A stretch of 64,000 nt of DNA from Aridibaculum aurantiacum (GCF_017355875.1 NZ_JAFEWC010000001.1:2108001-2172000), one strand, 5' to 3'; positions 17,923-27,535 are shown, numbered from the stretch's first letter. The notes: a model not told the origin generated them from the sequence alone. Numbers and translations are program-made.

Positions 17923-20900
17923 TTAAACTTTAGCTGGACGAGCTGTAGTTGCTGTAGATGGTTTTGTACCAGCTGCAACATCAACAGATGAAGATCCAAG
18001 TGGTTTTTTCTTACCCATATCAACTAAGATTGGTGCAGCCACAAATACTGTAGAGTAGATACCTACCAATACACCTATCATCATTGCAAAAGCAAAACCT
18101 CTTGTTACTTCACCACCGAAAATGAACAAGCATAACAGGGTTAAGAATACGGTCACAGAAGTCATGATCGTACGGCTTAGCGTGCTGTTCACTGCTTTGT
18201 TGATGATCGTTGGTCTGTCAGCACCTTTCATTATTCCACTCTCTTCACGAATACGATCGAAGATGATCACCGTATCGTTGATAGAGAAACCAATCACTGT
18301 TAGCAACGCAGCTATAAAGTGCTGGTCGATCTCAAGAGGGAAAGGAACGATGTTTCTGAAGTAGCTGAAAATGATCAATACAACCAATGCATCGTGGAAT
18401 AGCGCAAGTGTCGCTCCCAAAGAGTATCTCCAGTCGCGGAAACGGATAAAGATGTAAAGGAAGATGGCAAAAAGAGCGATGATCGTTGCTCTTAATGCAC
18501 CAGCTTTCAGGTCATCAGAGATAGTTGGAAGAACTGTCTGGCTGCTCTGCTTATAGTTGTTAGAGAATTCCTGGAAAGATGTTCCGGCAGGTAAAAAGCT
18601 CTGCAGACCCTGGTAAAGTTTGTATTCAACCAGTGAGTCAACATTATTACCTCCCTCTTTGATCATATAAGAAGTAGTGATGTTCAACTGGCTGTTGTTG
18701 CCAATGGTTTTCACTACAGGGAACTCTCCGAAAGTTGTTTGTAAGCTATTTCTTACAGTATTCAGATCCTGTGGCTTTGCAAATTTGATAGTGTAGCTAC
18801 GTCCACCGACGAATTCCACACCCTGGTCAAAGCCATTGAAATAAGTACCGATACCTAAGATCAGTACAAGTGCTGACATTATGTAGGCGTACTTGCGGTA
18901 CTCAACAAATTTCAGCTTTGTCTCCCTGAAGAGTTTACGGCTAAATGCTGTATCGTAATTGAAGTGACGCTTTTTGTTTGTCCACCAGTCAGTAACAAGT
19001 CTTGAAAGCAATATTCCGCAGAACATAGAAAGCAGGATACCGATGATCTGCGTGGTAGCAAATCCTAGTACCGGCCCAAGTCCATAGTAGAAAAGTATAC
19101 ATGCAGTGATCAAACCAGTGACGTTGGCATCTAATACTGGTGCTAATGACTTTTTATAACCTTCAGCTACGGCAGCTGAGTAAGTGCGTCCTTTTTCCAG
19201 TTCTTCTTTAATCCTTTCAAAGATGATAACGTTAGTATCTACAGCGATACCGATGGTCAGGATAAGACCAGCAATACCAGGTGCAGTAAGGGTAGCGCCC
19301 AGTGCACTTAGAATACCTATTGTAAATAGTAAGTTGAAGAACAAGGCGATGTTGGCAATCCATCCTGATGTGCTATAGAACACCAGCATCAGAACGAAGA
19401 TTCCAGTGAAAGCAAGAAGGAATGCTAATGCACCACCTTCGATCGCATCCTGGCCAAGTGTAGGTCCTACTACTTGCTCTTGTACAATTTTAGCAGGCGC
19501 AGGAAGTTTACCACTCTTTAGTATTTGTGCAAGGTCTTGCGCTTCTACTACAGAAAAGCTACCTGTGATCTGTGAGCTACCATTAGGAATTTCACCATTT
19601 ACAAAAGGAGCACTGTAAACGATCTCATCCATAACAATGGCAATAGGCTTACCTACATTCTCTCTTGTCATTTTAGCCCAGATACGTGTACCTGTGCCAT
19701 CCATGTTCATTTTGATAGCAACTCTTCCACGCTCATCATAATCTTGTGATGCATCGCTAACATTCTCACCTTCTAATTTTGCTTTACCATCAACAGTTTT
19801 TACTGCGTAAAGAGGCAGGAATTCTCTTGCTTTAGCATCATTTCCTTCTGCTTTACCATACATGAATTGCAGGTTGTTTGGAAACTTGCTTCTTACAAGG
19901 TCCATTCTTAGGTAGCTGCTAAGCAAACCTGTATCTACAACACGTACATATCCAAGAGCAGCAGGAAATTGAACCTGTCCATCCTGGCCTTGTTGAGGTT
20001 GTAATATTCCAAGAATAGATGAGATAGGAGCCTGACTTTTTGCATCAGCAGGTGTTGCCTTTGCAGTATTGCTATCCAAAGCACTCAATGTTCCTTTGCT
20101 GGCTGTGTCAGTATTTGCTGCAACTGGAGCGTTAGCTGTAGTATCAGCAGCAGGAGTAGCAGATGTACCAGTTAAATAAGCTGCTAATGCTTTTTCTGCA
20201 TTCTGGTAGCTTTCTGCAATCTCACCAAGATTATATACTTCGAAGAACTGCAGGTTTGCAGTAGACTGAAGGTATTTACGAACTCTTTCAGGATCGGTAA
20301 CACCAGCAAGTTCAATGGTGATGATACCTTTGTTCTCATCAAGATTAATAGTAGGCTGTGCAACACCAAATTTATCTATACGTGTACGTAAGATGTTATA
20401 GGTATTGTTAACCGCGCTTTTTGCTTCAGTGCGGATGTAGTTTAGAACTTCTCCATCAGTGCTTTCATAGGTGATCCTACGATTGCTACCCATAGCAAAC
20501 AAAGAAGCTAGTTTGCCATTTGGATTTGCTTTCTTGTATTCGTCTTCAAATAGGCTGATGAAATCTGCACCACTGTTTGCTTTGCGACGTGCAGCTTCCT
20601 CAATTGCTTTATTGAATGCAGGATCTTTGGTGTTGTTAGCAAGAGATTTGATCAAGCCATCCAAACCAACTTCCATCGTCACATTCATACCACCTTGCAG
20701 ATCAAGACCCAGCATTAACTCCTGGTCTTTTGCATACTGATAGGTACCAACTCCTAAAACGATCTTTTCATTTTTTGTACTGTCAAGCAAACGTTGAAGA
20801 CGGGACTTCTTAGCCTGGAGTAATGTGTCAGCATATAATGCCTGCAGTTCTTTGTTGCCAGGGTATTTTTGCTCGGGGGATTGTGGGTACATGGCTTTCA

Positions 20901-21027
20901 CCCACTTTTCCGCTCTTTCAGCCATCGAACTTTCATGGCTGCGGACAAACCATGTAAAGCTTAGTTGGTACAAACAAATCAAGATCAATGCTACCGCAAA
21001 AATCTTCACCAAACCTTTCAGTTGCAT
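17923..21027 (-). CDS. secDF: Protein translocase subunit SecDF (fused SecD and SecF)
   Basis: The product is 1034 aa. The N-terminal SecD half has a first membrane helix (about 8-27), the conserved LGLDLQGGMNVTMEV motif, a large periplasmic P1 region with an Ala/Thr-rich linker (about 285-330), and then six membrane helices including VDTNVIIFERIKEEL. The SecF half has GVEFVGGRSY and SINDTVIIFDRIREE. SecDF uses the proton-motive force to help SecYEG complete export. Fusion into one chain is normal in Bacteroidota. The gene is monocistronic, with a terminator downstream and a TATCTTTG box upstream. Confidence 0.95.
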   Translation of the reverse strand: MQLKGLVKIFAVALILICLYQLSFTWFVRSHESSMAERAEKWVKAMYPQSPEQKYPGNKELQALYADTLLQAKKSRLQRLLDSTKNEKIVLGVGTYQYAKDQELMLGLDLQGGMNVTMEVGLDGLIKSLANNTKDPAFNKAIEEAARRKANSGADFISLFEDEYKKANPNGKLASLFAMGSNRRITYESTDGEVLNYIRTEAKSAVNNTYNILRTRIDKFGVAQPTINLDENKGIITIELAGVTDPERVRKYLQSTANLQFFEVYNLGEIAESYQNAEKALAAYLTGTSATPAADTTANAPVAANTDTASKGTLSALDSNTAKATPADAKSQAPISSILGILQPQQGQDGQVQFPAALGYVRVVDTGLLSSYLRMDLVRSKFPNNLQFMYGKAEGNDAKAREFLPLYAVKTVDGKAKLEGENVSDASQDYDERGRVAIKMNMDGTGTRIWAKMTRENVGKPIAIVMDEIVYSAPFVNGEIPNGSSQITGSFSVVEAQDLAQILKSGKLPAPAKIVQEQVVGPTLGQDAIEGGALAFLLAFTGIFVLMLVFYSTSGWIANIALFFNLLFTIGILSALGATLTAPGIAGLILTIGIAVDTNVIIFERIKEELEKGRTYSAAVAEGYKKSLAPVLDANVTGLITACILFYYGLGPVLGFATTQIIGILLSMFCGILLSRLVTDWWTNKKRHFNYDTAFSRKLFRETKLKFVEYRKYAYIMSALVLILGIGTYFNGFDQGVEFVGGRSYTIKFAKPQDLNTVRNSLQTTFGEFPVVKTIGNNSQLNITTSYMIKEGGNNVDSLVEYKLYQGLQSFLPAGTSFQEFSNNYKQSSQTVLPTISDDLKAGALRATIIALFAIFLYIFIRFRDWRYSLGATLALFHDALVVLIIFSYFRNIVPFPLEIDQHFIAALLTVIGFSINDTVIIFDRIREESGIMKGADRPTIINKAVNSTLSRTIMTSVTVFLTLLCLFIFGGEVTRGFAFAMMIGVLVGIYSTVFVAAPILVDMGKKKPLGSSSVDVAAGTKPSTATTARPAKV

Positions 21028-21060
21028 ACGTGTAAGGGTTTACAAAATTTTTTAGAGCGG

Positions 21061-21068
21061 CAAAGATA
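21061..21068 (-). promoter_or_regulatory. -7 promoter box of secDF (TATCTTTG on the minus strand)
   Basis: This matches TAnnTTTG, 33 bp upstream of the secDF ATG. The -33 element is not clear. Confidence 0.45.
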
Positions 21069-21525
21069 GGGGAATGGAAATGAAAATATGACAGTAAAAA
21101 ATGAGGCAATAACGCTGGTTTAAACAGCAGTTAATCAAGGTATAACAAGTGGATAAATTGGCTTATTCACAGGCTGGTTTTAATATCTCTCCACTAAAAT
21201 ATTTGATTAAGAAAAGCGCTTTAAACTATCATTTTGGCAGCAAGCAAAATAGCTATGCCATTGATAATAAGGAAGGTATTTTTTTTACCTGCTACTTGTA
21301 TGCTACATATATAATATGTACTGCTGCTTTAAGTTTCACTTTTCAAAAAATTCAGGGGACTGTACTTAAAATAAACTTATAATTTTTTCACATGCTTTTT
21401 TACCGCCTTTTACCTAGGTATTTCAGTAAATGCGCCGGTAAAAGTTGGAGTAATGGTCTTATTCAATATTATATGTCATTCATATATGGGATGGCTGCAA
21501 CATCTGCAAGTCAATGCTATTTCCC
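21069..21525. other. Divergent intergenic region between secDF and the aminotransferase
   Basis: About 460 bp, very AT-rich. An open frame at 21149-21382 has no recognisable features and no promoter-like context, so I do not call it. I see no RNA gene or repeat. Confidence 0.4.
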
Positions 21526-21533
21526 TACTTTTG
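21526..21533 (+). promoter_or_regulatory. -7 promoter box TACTTTTG
   Basis: This TAnnTTTG match ends 22 bp before the aminotransferase ATG at 21556. Confidence 0.45.
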
Positions 21534-21555
21534 TCGCTAACCTATATTGATTGCT

Positions 21556-22755
21556 ATGCATTTATCATCGCTGCTAGAAAAGTTTAATGAACCTGCAACA
21601 CTGCGAATGGCTAAACTAGGCCGTGAACTCAGGTCGCAAGGATTGGATATAGTAGATCTAAGTTTGGGAGAACCTGATTTTGATACGCCCGTACATATAA
21701 AAGAAGCAGCTATAAAAGCCATCAATGAAAATTGGAGTCACTATACACCGGTAGCTGGTTTCATGGATCTGCGCGAAGCAATCTGTACAAAATTCAAACG
21801 TGATAATAATCTTGACTACAAGCCGGAGAATGTAATGGTATCTACCGGTGCCAAACAAAGCATTGCAAACCTGGTGCTCGCCATGGTTGAAGCCGGTGAT
21901 GAAGTAATTATTCCAACACCTTATTGGGTTACATATTCTGAAATAGTAAAGCTGGCAGGAGGGACTGTAAGTTTTGTAGCTACGAAGATGGCAAATGGGT
22001 ATAAGATCACTCCAGCTGAACTGGAAGAAGCAATTACGCCAGCTACCAAGCTGTTCATGTTCTCTTCTCCGTGTAATCCTACAGGCGCTGTTTATAGTAA
22101 AGAAGAACTAAAAGCATTGGCTGATGTTTTTATGAAGTATCCTCATATATATATAATGAGTGATGAGATATATGAGTATATCAATTATGTAGGAGGGCAC
22201 GAGAGTATAGCACAGTTTGATGAATTGAAAGAGCGTGTTATCATTATCAACGGGCTAAGCAAAGGCTTTGCAATGACAGGCTACAGGCTTGGATATATGG
22301 CAGGTGCTTCAGACATAATTAAAGCCTGCGAAAAATTGCAAGGGCAGTTTACCAGCGGTACAAATTCAGTAACACAACGTGCTGCCATAACTGCACTTAC
22401 CAGCAGTTTGGATACTACCTGGGAAATGGTAAAACAATTCGAAATACGCAAGCATCGAACTATTGAATTACTTCAAGATATCCCAGGCTTTGAATGTGCT
22501 GAACCCGATGGTGCTTTTTATGTATTCCCCAAAGTGAGTTCATTGTTCGGAAAGACCATCAATGGTAACCTGATAAAAAATGCTGAGGACCTGAGCATGT
22601 TCCTGCTTACTTCTGCACACGTATCTACTGTTACTGGTTATGCTTTTGGTGAGAGCAACTGTATACGGTTGAGCTTTGCTAACAGCCTGGAGAAAATTGA
22701 GAAGGGGCTAGGCCGTATAAAAGAAGCTTTAGCTGGAGTAGCGGAGGCTGTTTGA
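21556..22755 (+). CDS. Class I/II pyridoxal-phosphate aminotransferase (aspartate aminotransferase-like)
   Basis: The product is 399 aa from ATG 21556; an in-frame TTG three codons upstream is less likely. Fold type I aminotransferase motifs are complete: SLGEPDFDTP near residue 36, the Asn of NPTG (174-177), Asp203 in MSDEIYEY, and the PLP lysine 236 in NGLSKGFAMTGYRLGY. It transfers amino groups between an amino acid and 2-oxoglutarate. The closest family resemblance is to AspC-type aspartate/prephenate aminotransferases of subgroup I-gamma, but the substrate cannot be fixed from sequence alone. It appears monocistronic. Confidence 0.9.
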   Translation: MHLSSLLEKFNEPATLRMAKLGRELRSQGLDIVDLSLGEPDFDTPVHIKEAAIKAINENWSHYTPVAGFMDLREAICTKFKRDNNLDYKPENVMVSTGAKQSIANLVLAMVEAGDEVIIPTPYWVTYSEIVKLAGGTVSFVATKMANGYKITPAELEEAITPATKLFMFSSPCNPTGAVYSKEELKALADVFMKYPHIYIMSDEIYEYINYVGGHESIAQFDELKERVIIINGLSKGFAMTGYRLGYMAGASDIIKACEKLQGQFTSGTNSVTQRAAITALTSSLDTTWEMVKQFEIRKHRTIELLQDIPGFECAEPDGAFYVFPKVSSLFGKTINGNLIKNAEDLSMFLLTSAHVSTVTGYAFGESNCIRLSFANSLEKIEKGLGRIKEALAGVAEAV

Positions 22756-23016
22756 TGATGCAATGTTGACTTTCAATGTTGCTAAAGCTATTAGTTGTTC
22801 TACTTAAGTATAATTTACTTCTCTGGTAGCATTGATTCATCCAAACTATTCATCTTAGCAGTTGTTGGAGTTGTGCATCCTTTACCACTAGCCTTTCTTC
22901 AAATGAAAAAAAGTGATTTATCTTTTTGTTGTAAAACTGGTGATGCAGTAGCTAACTAATCAATGGAATTCTTCTGTTATTAATGTGAATAATCAAGACT
23001 TAAACTTGTTATTAAA

Positions 23017-23874
23017 ATGAAAACCGTTAAAGCAAATTACAAAGCAGTATACGAGCCTATAGCCGACCTGGTTACTTATCGCGCTATGCCTACCGAACAT
23101 GTACCTATGAACCACCTTGATCCTTTTATTTTTTTAAATCATCATGGTTGGCAGGAGTACAAACCAAATAACAATGGATTGCCTTTTGGCCCACATCCGC
23201 ATCGTGGTTTTGAAACAGTAACCTTTATCATAGAAGGCGATCTTACACATAAGGATAGTAGTGGCGCCAGTAGTATTATAAAAGAAGGCGGCGTGCAATG
23301 GATGACCGCCGGTAGCGGATTGGTGCATGCAGAAATATCCTCGGATGAATTCAAACAAAAAGGCGGGCCTTTAGAAATATTACAGTTGTGGGTGAACTTA
23401 CCTGCCGCACACAAGATGACCGCACCTAAATATACAGGCCTGCAGCAGAACGAAATTCCTGTAGCCACTGTGGATGATGGTAAAGTACGGGCACAGGTTA
23501 TTTCCGGGGAGTTTGAAGGAACAAAAGGTGCTATAGAACCACTAACCGATATTCATCTTACACGTATAGATTTTTCTGAAGGCGGCAAACTAACCTTGAA
23601 TATAGATGCTGGTAAAACTGTCTTCTTATATGTGGTACGTGGAGTAGTAAAAGTTAATGGTGAGCCTACAGAGAAGCATCACATTGTGGAGTTTAGCCAT
23701 GATGGAAAGGTGATAGAGCTGAAAGCAACGGAAGATGCTATGATACTTTTTGGTCATGCTACTCCTTTTCATGAACCATTTGTGGCCTATGGTCCTTTTG
23801 TAATGAATACACAAGAAGAGATTATGCAGGCTTATGAAGATTACAACCAGGGGAAGTTTGGCGGCGGCATTTAA
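23017..23874 (+). CDS. Pirin family protein
   Basis: The product is 285 aa, the usual length for bacterial pirins (double cupin). The N-terminal cupin has the metal ligands His60 and His62 in GPHPHRGFETVT and His104 and Glu106 in GSGLVHAEIS, the canonical Fe-binding set. The C-terminal cupin (about 180-285) ends in FGHATPFHEPFVAYGPFVMN. Pirins have been linked to quercetin dioxygenase activity and to redox or transcription roles; the role here is not determined. The 260-bp upstream gap shows nothing else, and a terminator follows. Confidence 0.9.
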   Translation: MKTVKANYKAVYEPIADLVTYRAMPTEHVPMNHLDPFIFLNHHGWQEYKPNNNGLPFGPHPHRGFETVTFIIEGDLTHKDSSGASSIIKEGGVQWMTAGSGLVHAEISSDEFKQKGGPLEILQLWVNLPAAHKMTAPKYTGLQQNEIPVATVDDGKVRAQVISGEFEGTKGAIEPLTDIHLTRIDFSEGGKLTLNIDAGKTVFLYVVRGVVKVNGEPTEKHHIVEFSHDGKVIELKATEDAMILFGHATPFHEPFVAYGPFVMNTQEEIMQAYEDYNQGKFGGGI

Positions 23875-23918
23875 TAACTGCAGCTACATTTCCTTCTAAT
23901 ATGAAATAAAAAGCTTGG

Positions 23919-23949
23919 AGCCTGTGCTTTGTCACAGGCTTCTTTTGTT
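23919..23949 (+). terminator. Terminator after the pirin gene
   Basis: AGCCTGTG (23919-23926) pairs with CACAGGCT (23933-23940) around a 6-nt loop and is followed by a T-rich tail. Confidence 0.8.
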
Positions 23950-24429
23950 AATATCAATCCATTAGTTTTAGTATTCACAGGAAGGGATTATGAATTGTTA
24001 TTTCATTTTCATAGTCATACGGATCTTGATCATTAAACATGGATATAATAAATTCTGCAATAATTCTCTATTCTTGATATTATATATATTCTTGGCAGGG
24101 AGTTTGCACAACCTGCACATTGCGCAGGAAAATTATCAATCCTGACAAATATGCTATTGATCTTTTGACAATTAGCACAGGAGTTGCTGACATTGCGACA
24201 CCCACACATGAAACTGCCGAGCGTTTGCCCTATGCCCGGTACCTGCACTAACAGGTAATCACCTCATCACTTTACGATTAAGTGATGAAGCCATACAAAG
24301 AACAGGAATTCTCCATCTCGTAACGAGCGCTTGCTTAATGATTAATTAATGAACAATAGTCATTGATAGAACACGATTTGTTTGCTAATGTGGATATGAC
24401 TTTAATTGTTTAACTAAAAAAGGATCATT
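23950..24429. other. Gene-poor gap with two adjacent small hairpins
   Basis: No confident gene is visible. Two inverted repeats sit close together: TACCTG/CAGGTA (24240-24257) and a perfect 9-bp TCATCACTT/AAGTGATGA (24264-24288). A minus-strand frame (24033-24248) has seven Cys but no start signal or known motif, and a short plus frame begins at 23990. Together these suggest decayed or regulatory DNA. Confidence 0.35.
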
Positions 24430-24635
24430 ATGTACAGTATATATTCAGGCGTCTACAACTTGGAATGTTATCAATCTATCACTTTGCTTCCAATTAAGAT
24501 CAAAGCCTTGAGAAGATTGTCGAAAATGAAGAGAAACAAAGGGAACCAATAGCTGTTCCTGTACTTCAAAATCAATTATTAACTACCATTTTCTTGCATG
24601 CATTAGCAGCGGGAATTATGGTAAGCATGTTATAG
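24430..24635 (+). pseudogene. Possible small gene split by a frameshift
   Basis: An ATG at 24430 opens a 40-codon frame ending at 24552. A second frame in another phase runs from about 24498 to TAG 24633-24635. It encodes LEKIVENEEKQREPIAVPVL followed by a hydrophobic end (TTIFLHALAAGIMVSML). Both look protein-like and together could be one ~65-residue protein with a C-terminal membrane helix, broken by one indel. I recognise no family. Confidence 0.25.
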
Positions 24636-24641
24636 TTATAC

Positions 24642-25814
24642 ATGCTTAGAAACCATAAAATCATTATGATGGATATAGCACTTCCGTTGCCTATGCGTGC
24701 ATACCGCATAGCCATTAGTGTTTACTTTTTCGTAGCCGGTTTAACTTTTTCTACCTGGGCAAGCCGCATTCCTGCTATACAGGTAAAGCTGCAATTGTCA
24801 GAAGCCGGGCTGGGTGCAATTTTATTTGCACTGCCGGCAGGGCTGTTAATCAGTCTGCCAATTTCAGGATGGCTTGTTTCAAAATTTAGCAGCAGAACAA
24901 TACTTATAATAGCCGCTATACTTTACCCGATGTTGCTGGTGCCTTTAGGGATAGCTTCATCTGTTTGGCTTTTGGCTATAGGATTGTTCTTTTTTGGAGC
25001 CAGTTCTAACCTATTGAATATTGCCATGAATACACAGGCAGTAAGTATAGAGCGCATGTATGGCAGATCTATCATGGCTTCTTTTCATGGGCTTTGGAGC
25101 GTAGGTGGATTTGCCGGAGCAATCATCGGTACCCTTGCTGTTTCAGGCGGATTTTCTCCCTTGATTCACTTCTGTATAATTTGGGCTGTTACTGCCATGC
25201 TCGCAGTGGTTTCTTTTAAATATGCATTGCAAGAAGAACCAGGCGCAGGAAGTGATGCACCCATTTTTGCAAAGCCCGACAAGGCGCTGTGGATATTGGG
25301 ATTGATAGCATTTTGCTGCCTAGTGTGCGAAGGCGCAATGGCAGATTGGAGCGGCGTGTATTTCCATAAAGTAGTGGAGTCGCCGGCGGCATATACCACC
25401 TTAGGTTATGTAGCTTTCACAGGTACAATGGCAACCGGCAGATTTGTAGGCGATGGATTGGCCAACAGGTTAGGAATAAAAACCTTGCTGACCATCAGTG
25501 GGATTATCACTACTGTTGGCTTGCTGATCGCGGTGATTTTCCCTCATATCATTTCTGCCACATTAGGCTTTTTACTGGTAGGTTTTGGTGTTTCATCAGT
25601 AGTTCCTATCGTTTATGGAATTGCAGGAAAATCAACTACCATGGCACCTAGTGTAGCACTGGCGGCTGTCTCTACTATAGGTTTCATGGGTTTCCTTATT
25701 GGACCTCCTTTGATTGGTTTCATTGCCGAGGCTTCTAATTTAAGAATTGCATTCACCGTAATTGCTGTACTAGCGCTGGGTACAGCCCTGCTAAGCAGGA
25801 TTATTAAAAAATAA
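24642..25814 (+). CDS. Major facilitator superfamily transporter (YbjJ-like)
   Basis: The product is 390 aa with about twelve hydrophobic segments. The beginning AYRIAISVYFFVAGLTFSTW followed by ASRIPAIQVKLQLSEAGLG is typical of the YbjJ/FucP-like MFS subgroup (FSTWASRIP motif). The second half has TGTMATGRFVGDGLANRLG, an MFS loop motif. The true start may be the ATG at 24666 or 24669, since residues 1-8 lack family character. The substrate is unknown; relatives have been proposed as sugar or drug exporters. A 67-codon frame follows 13 bp downstream. Confidence 0.8.
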   Translation: MLRNHKIIMMDIALPLPMRAYRIAISVYFFVAGLTFSTWASRIPAIQVKLQLSEAGLGAILFALPAGLLISLPISGWLVSKFSSRTILIIAAILYPMLLVPLGIASSVWLLAIGLFFFGASSNLLNIAMNTQAVSIERMYGRSIMASFHGLWSVGGFAGAIIGTLAVSGGFSPLIHFCIIWAVTAMLAVVSFKYALQEEPGAGSDAPIFAKPDKALWILGLIAFCCLVCEGAMADWSGVYFHKVVESPAAYTTLGYVAFTGTMATGRFVGDGLANRLGIKTLLTISGIITTVGLLIAVIFPHIISATLGFLLVGFGVSSVVPIVYGIAGKSTTMAPSVALAAVSTIGFMGFLIGPPLIGFIAEASNLRIAFTVIAVLALGTALLSRIIKK

Positions 25815-25827
25815 AATTCAAATTATC

Positions 25828-26031
25828 ATGATCAACTATTCAAAAACACAAAGAAGAACTTCATTGCATCCGCCGGGGATGTATATCTCATGGCCAAAGA
25901 AGAATACAAGGCCTGAGAAAACAGACAAGAACGTCCTGAGGACTTATTGGTCGAAATGCAAGCATATGCTATTAGGCTACCCAGCAATGGGAAAGGGAAG
26001 TGCTTGGAACAAAAACGCAGATATTTTCTAA
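25828..26031 (+). CDS. Uncertain small basic ORF
   Basis: The frame is 67 aa (ATG 25828), Lys/Arg/Trp-containing and starting MINYSKTQRRTSLHPPGM. It is 13 bp after the MFS gene on the same strand and could be translationally coupled. No signal peptide, helix or known motif is seen. It may be a genuine small gene or a degraded remnant, since it runs directly into a repeat-rich gap. Confidence 0.3.
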   Translation: MINYSKTQRRTSLHPPGMYISWPKKNTRPEKTDKNVLRTYWSKCKHMLLGYPAMGKGSAWNKNADIF

Positions 26032-26035
26032 AATA

Positions 26036-26188
26036 GGATGTTCGGAGGTTGGATGCCGGATGCTGGATTTCGGATGTAAGATTTTAGATATTAGATTTGA
26101 AAAGATTAGATCAATTCTATCCTAATCTCCTAATCCGCCGCGTCCTAACTTCCAACCTCCAACTTCCAACTTCCAACACCTAATCCTA
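26036..26188. repeat. Quasi-repeat tract with inverted halves
   Basis: The left part repeats GGATG/GGTTGGATG/GCTGGAT words and the right part repeats their complements (CCAACTTCCAAC, CTAATCTCCTAATCC). GGAGGTTGGA at 26044-26053 is an exact inverted match to TCCAACCTCC at 26151-26160, so the tract could fold on itself. It is non-coding. Confidence 0.5.
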
Positions 26189-26698
26189 CTATCCTTTAAC
26201 TGCTATTCGCTTTGCCAGCCAGCTGTCCTTTACTTGTATCATCCATTTCTCCTCCAGTTCCTGTTTGGTTTGTACAAGGTTGTTGAAATAAATCGTGTTC
26301 GGCGTGATGAAATTATGTTCGAGCGCATAATTTAGTTGAGATAGGGGAATGATCTCTACTTTTTCCTTTATAACAAATGCAAGAGATTGCCTGTTGAACA
26401 TGTCAACTTTAAAAAGTTCTTCAACTTGCTTAATTAATCTTACCGAACTGTCGGTGCTACAGCCAGAAACACCTGCTTGTGTTTCATCAGCAAGAATTAC
26501 AATGAATTGACCAAAGAACAGGTTGGCATAACCTTTCACCTTGGCACCATGTGAATGCCATTTCTCCACAAACTCTTCCATCATTTGCTCTAATTCAAGT
26601 GCCTCTCCCATAGAAAACAACCTGCTGGATTGGTAGATCCATACGCGGCTGCCAGGATGAAAGTCTGCAGGTAATAAATGTTGGTACTGAAATTTCAT
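26189..26698 (-). CDS. Bacteroidota conserved protein (often mislabelled ABC transporter ATPase)
   Basis: The product is 169 aa from the ATG at 26698. A longer frame reaching 26830 overlaps the divergent neighbour and lacks family sequence. Motifs are SRVWIYQSSRLFSMGEALEL near residue 18, a central FVEKWHSHGAKVKGYANLFF, and SGCSTDSSVRLIKQVEELF. They match a small Bacteroidota family that databases frequently name ABC transporter ATPase. There is no Walker A, Walker B or ABC signature, so that name is not supported. The conserved Cys-x-x-Asp-Ser-Ser-Val-Arg may be functional. It is divergent from 26752 with only 53 bp between starts. Confidence 0.65.
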   Translation of the reverse strand: MKFQYQHLLPADFHPGSRVWIYQSSRLFSMGEALELEQMMEEFVEKWHSHGAKVKGYANLFFGQFIVILADETQAGVSGCSTDSSVRLIKQVEELFKVDMFNRQSLAFVIKEKVEIIPLSQLNYALEHNFITPNTIYFNNLVQTKQELEEKWMIQVKDSWLAKRIAVKG

Positions 26699-26751
26699 AT
26701 ATCTGTAATAAGTAGAAGTAACAATGAGTAAAGGGTCAAAATTACTAGAAT

Positions 26752-27498
26752 ATGAATGAGAATGCGGCTTCGCAAGGAGGAAAGATTGCAGGAATAATGC
26801 TAATGCTTTGCGCATTCTTGCTGTTATCACTTGCTGTGGTTTTTCTTTCGTCGTACCCCGAAAGAAAGTGGTGGCTAGGCTTGTTCCTTCTGTTTAGCAG
26901 CATGTTAATGATCTGGGGCGGGCTGAATGGCCTGAAGAGTTACCGTGCTATGCGTTACAATCCAGCTATGGTTGCAGGTAATGAAGCGGTCTCTCAATCA
27001 TCTGGAAATATCATCGCAAATTGGCAATACGCGCAGACTGAGTGGCAGGAGTTCATTCAACTTAAGACCACTGAAGCCCGCAACCATGCAAGTGTGGAGG
27101 CTTTAGTTTTATGGGGAACAATGATATTGATAGCTATATTATCTCCAGAAATAAAACTTACCACGGCATTGATAATAGGCGGTGTTGTCGCCTTCATCTA
27201 TTGGATCGTGAGGTATACATTCAAACTCTCTGATTACGGGAAGAAAGACCCGGTTAGTAATGGTATTGTTATAACAAATGATGCCGTGCTCATCAATGGA
27301 AAATATCATCCCATCAATGCCAACAACTACAAGGTATTAGATGTACAAGTAGAGGTGAAAAATGATTTCTGGATGTTGAGTATTATTTACCGGAAACAGG
27401 TGATCCTTTTTAGCAGAAAGAAAAAGAGACAAGTGCCCATTCCTTCTGATAGGCAACATGAAGTAGAGCAGGTGAAAATTGCTTTATTGAAGCAGTGA
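26752..27498 (+). CDS. Four-helix membrane protein of unknown function
   Basis: The product is 248 aa. Two hydrophobic hairpins are visible at about residues 13-34 with 42-60, and 119-135 with 139-155. Between them is a soluble loop containing NIIANWQYAQTEWQEF. After the second pair lies a ~90-residue beta-rich domain (ITNDAVLINGKYHPINANNY, DFWMLSIIYRK) that resembles a pleckstrin-like membrane-associated domain only in general pattern. The C-terminus is basic. No family is recognised. It is probably an inner-membrane protein, transcribed divergently from 26189-26698. Confidence 0.6.
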   Translation: MNENAASQGGKIAGIMLMLCAFLLLSLAVVFLSSYPERKWWLGLFLLFSSMLMIWGGLNGLKSYRAMRYNPAMVAGNEAVSQSSGNIIANWQYAQTEWQEFIQLKTTEARNHASVEALVLWGTMILIAILSPEIKLTTALIIGGVVAFIYWIVRYTFKLSDYGKKDPVSNGIVITNDAVLINGKYHPINANNYKVLDVQVEVKNDFWMLSIIYRKQVILFSRKKKRQVPIPSDRQHEVEQVKIALLKQ

Positions 27499-27535
27499 TT
27501 GGTTTATTCTGCATCGTAAGAACAACACTTTTATA

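Noticed and set aside
21149-21382. 77-codon frame between secDF and the aminotransferase
   Set aside because: It has AT-driven composition, no promoter or homology-like motif, and no neighbour coupling.
24033-24248. Cys-rich minus-strand frame resembling a small peptide precursor
   Set aside because: No leader motif, no ribosome site and no modifying enzymes nearby. The Cys are probably chance.
26189-26830. A longer 213-codon form of the 26189-26698 gene
   Set aside because: The extra 44 residues overlap the divergent gene and do not resemble the family.
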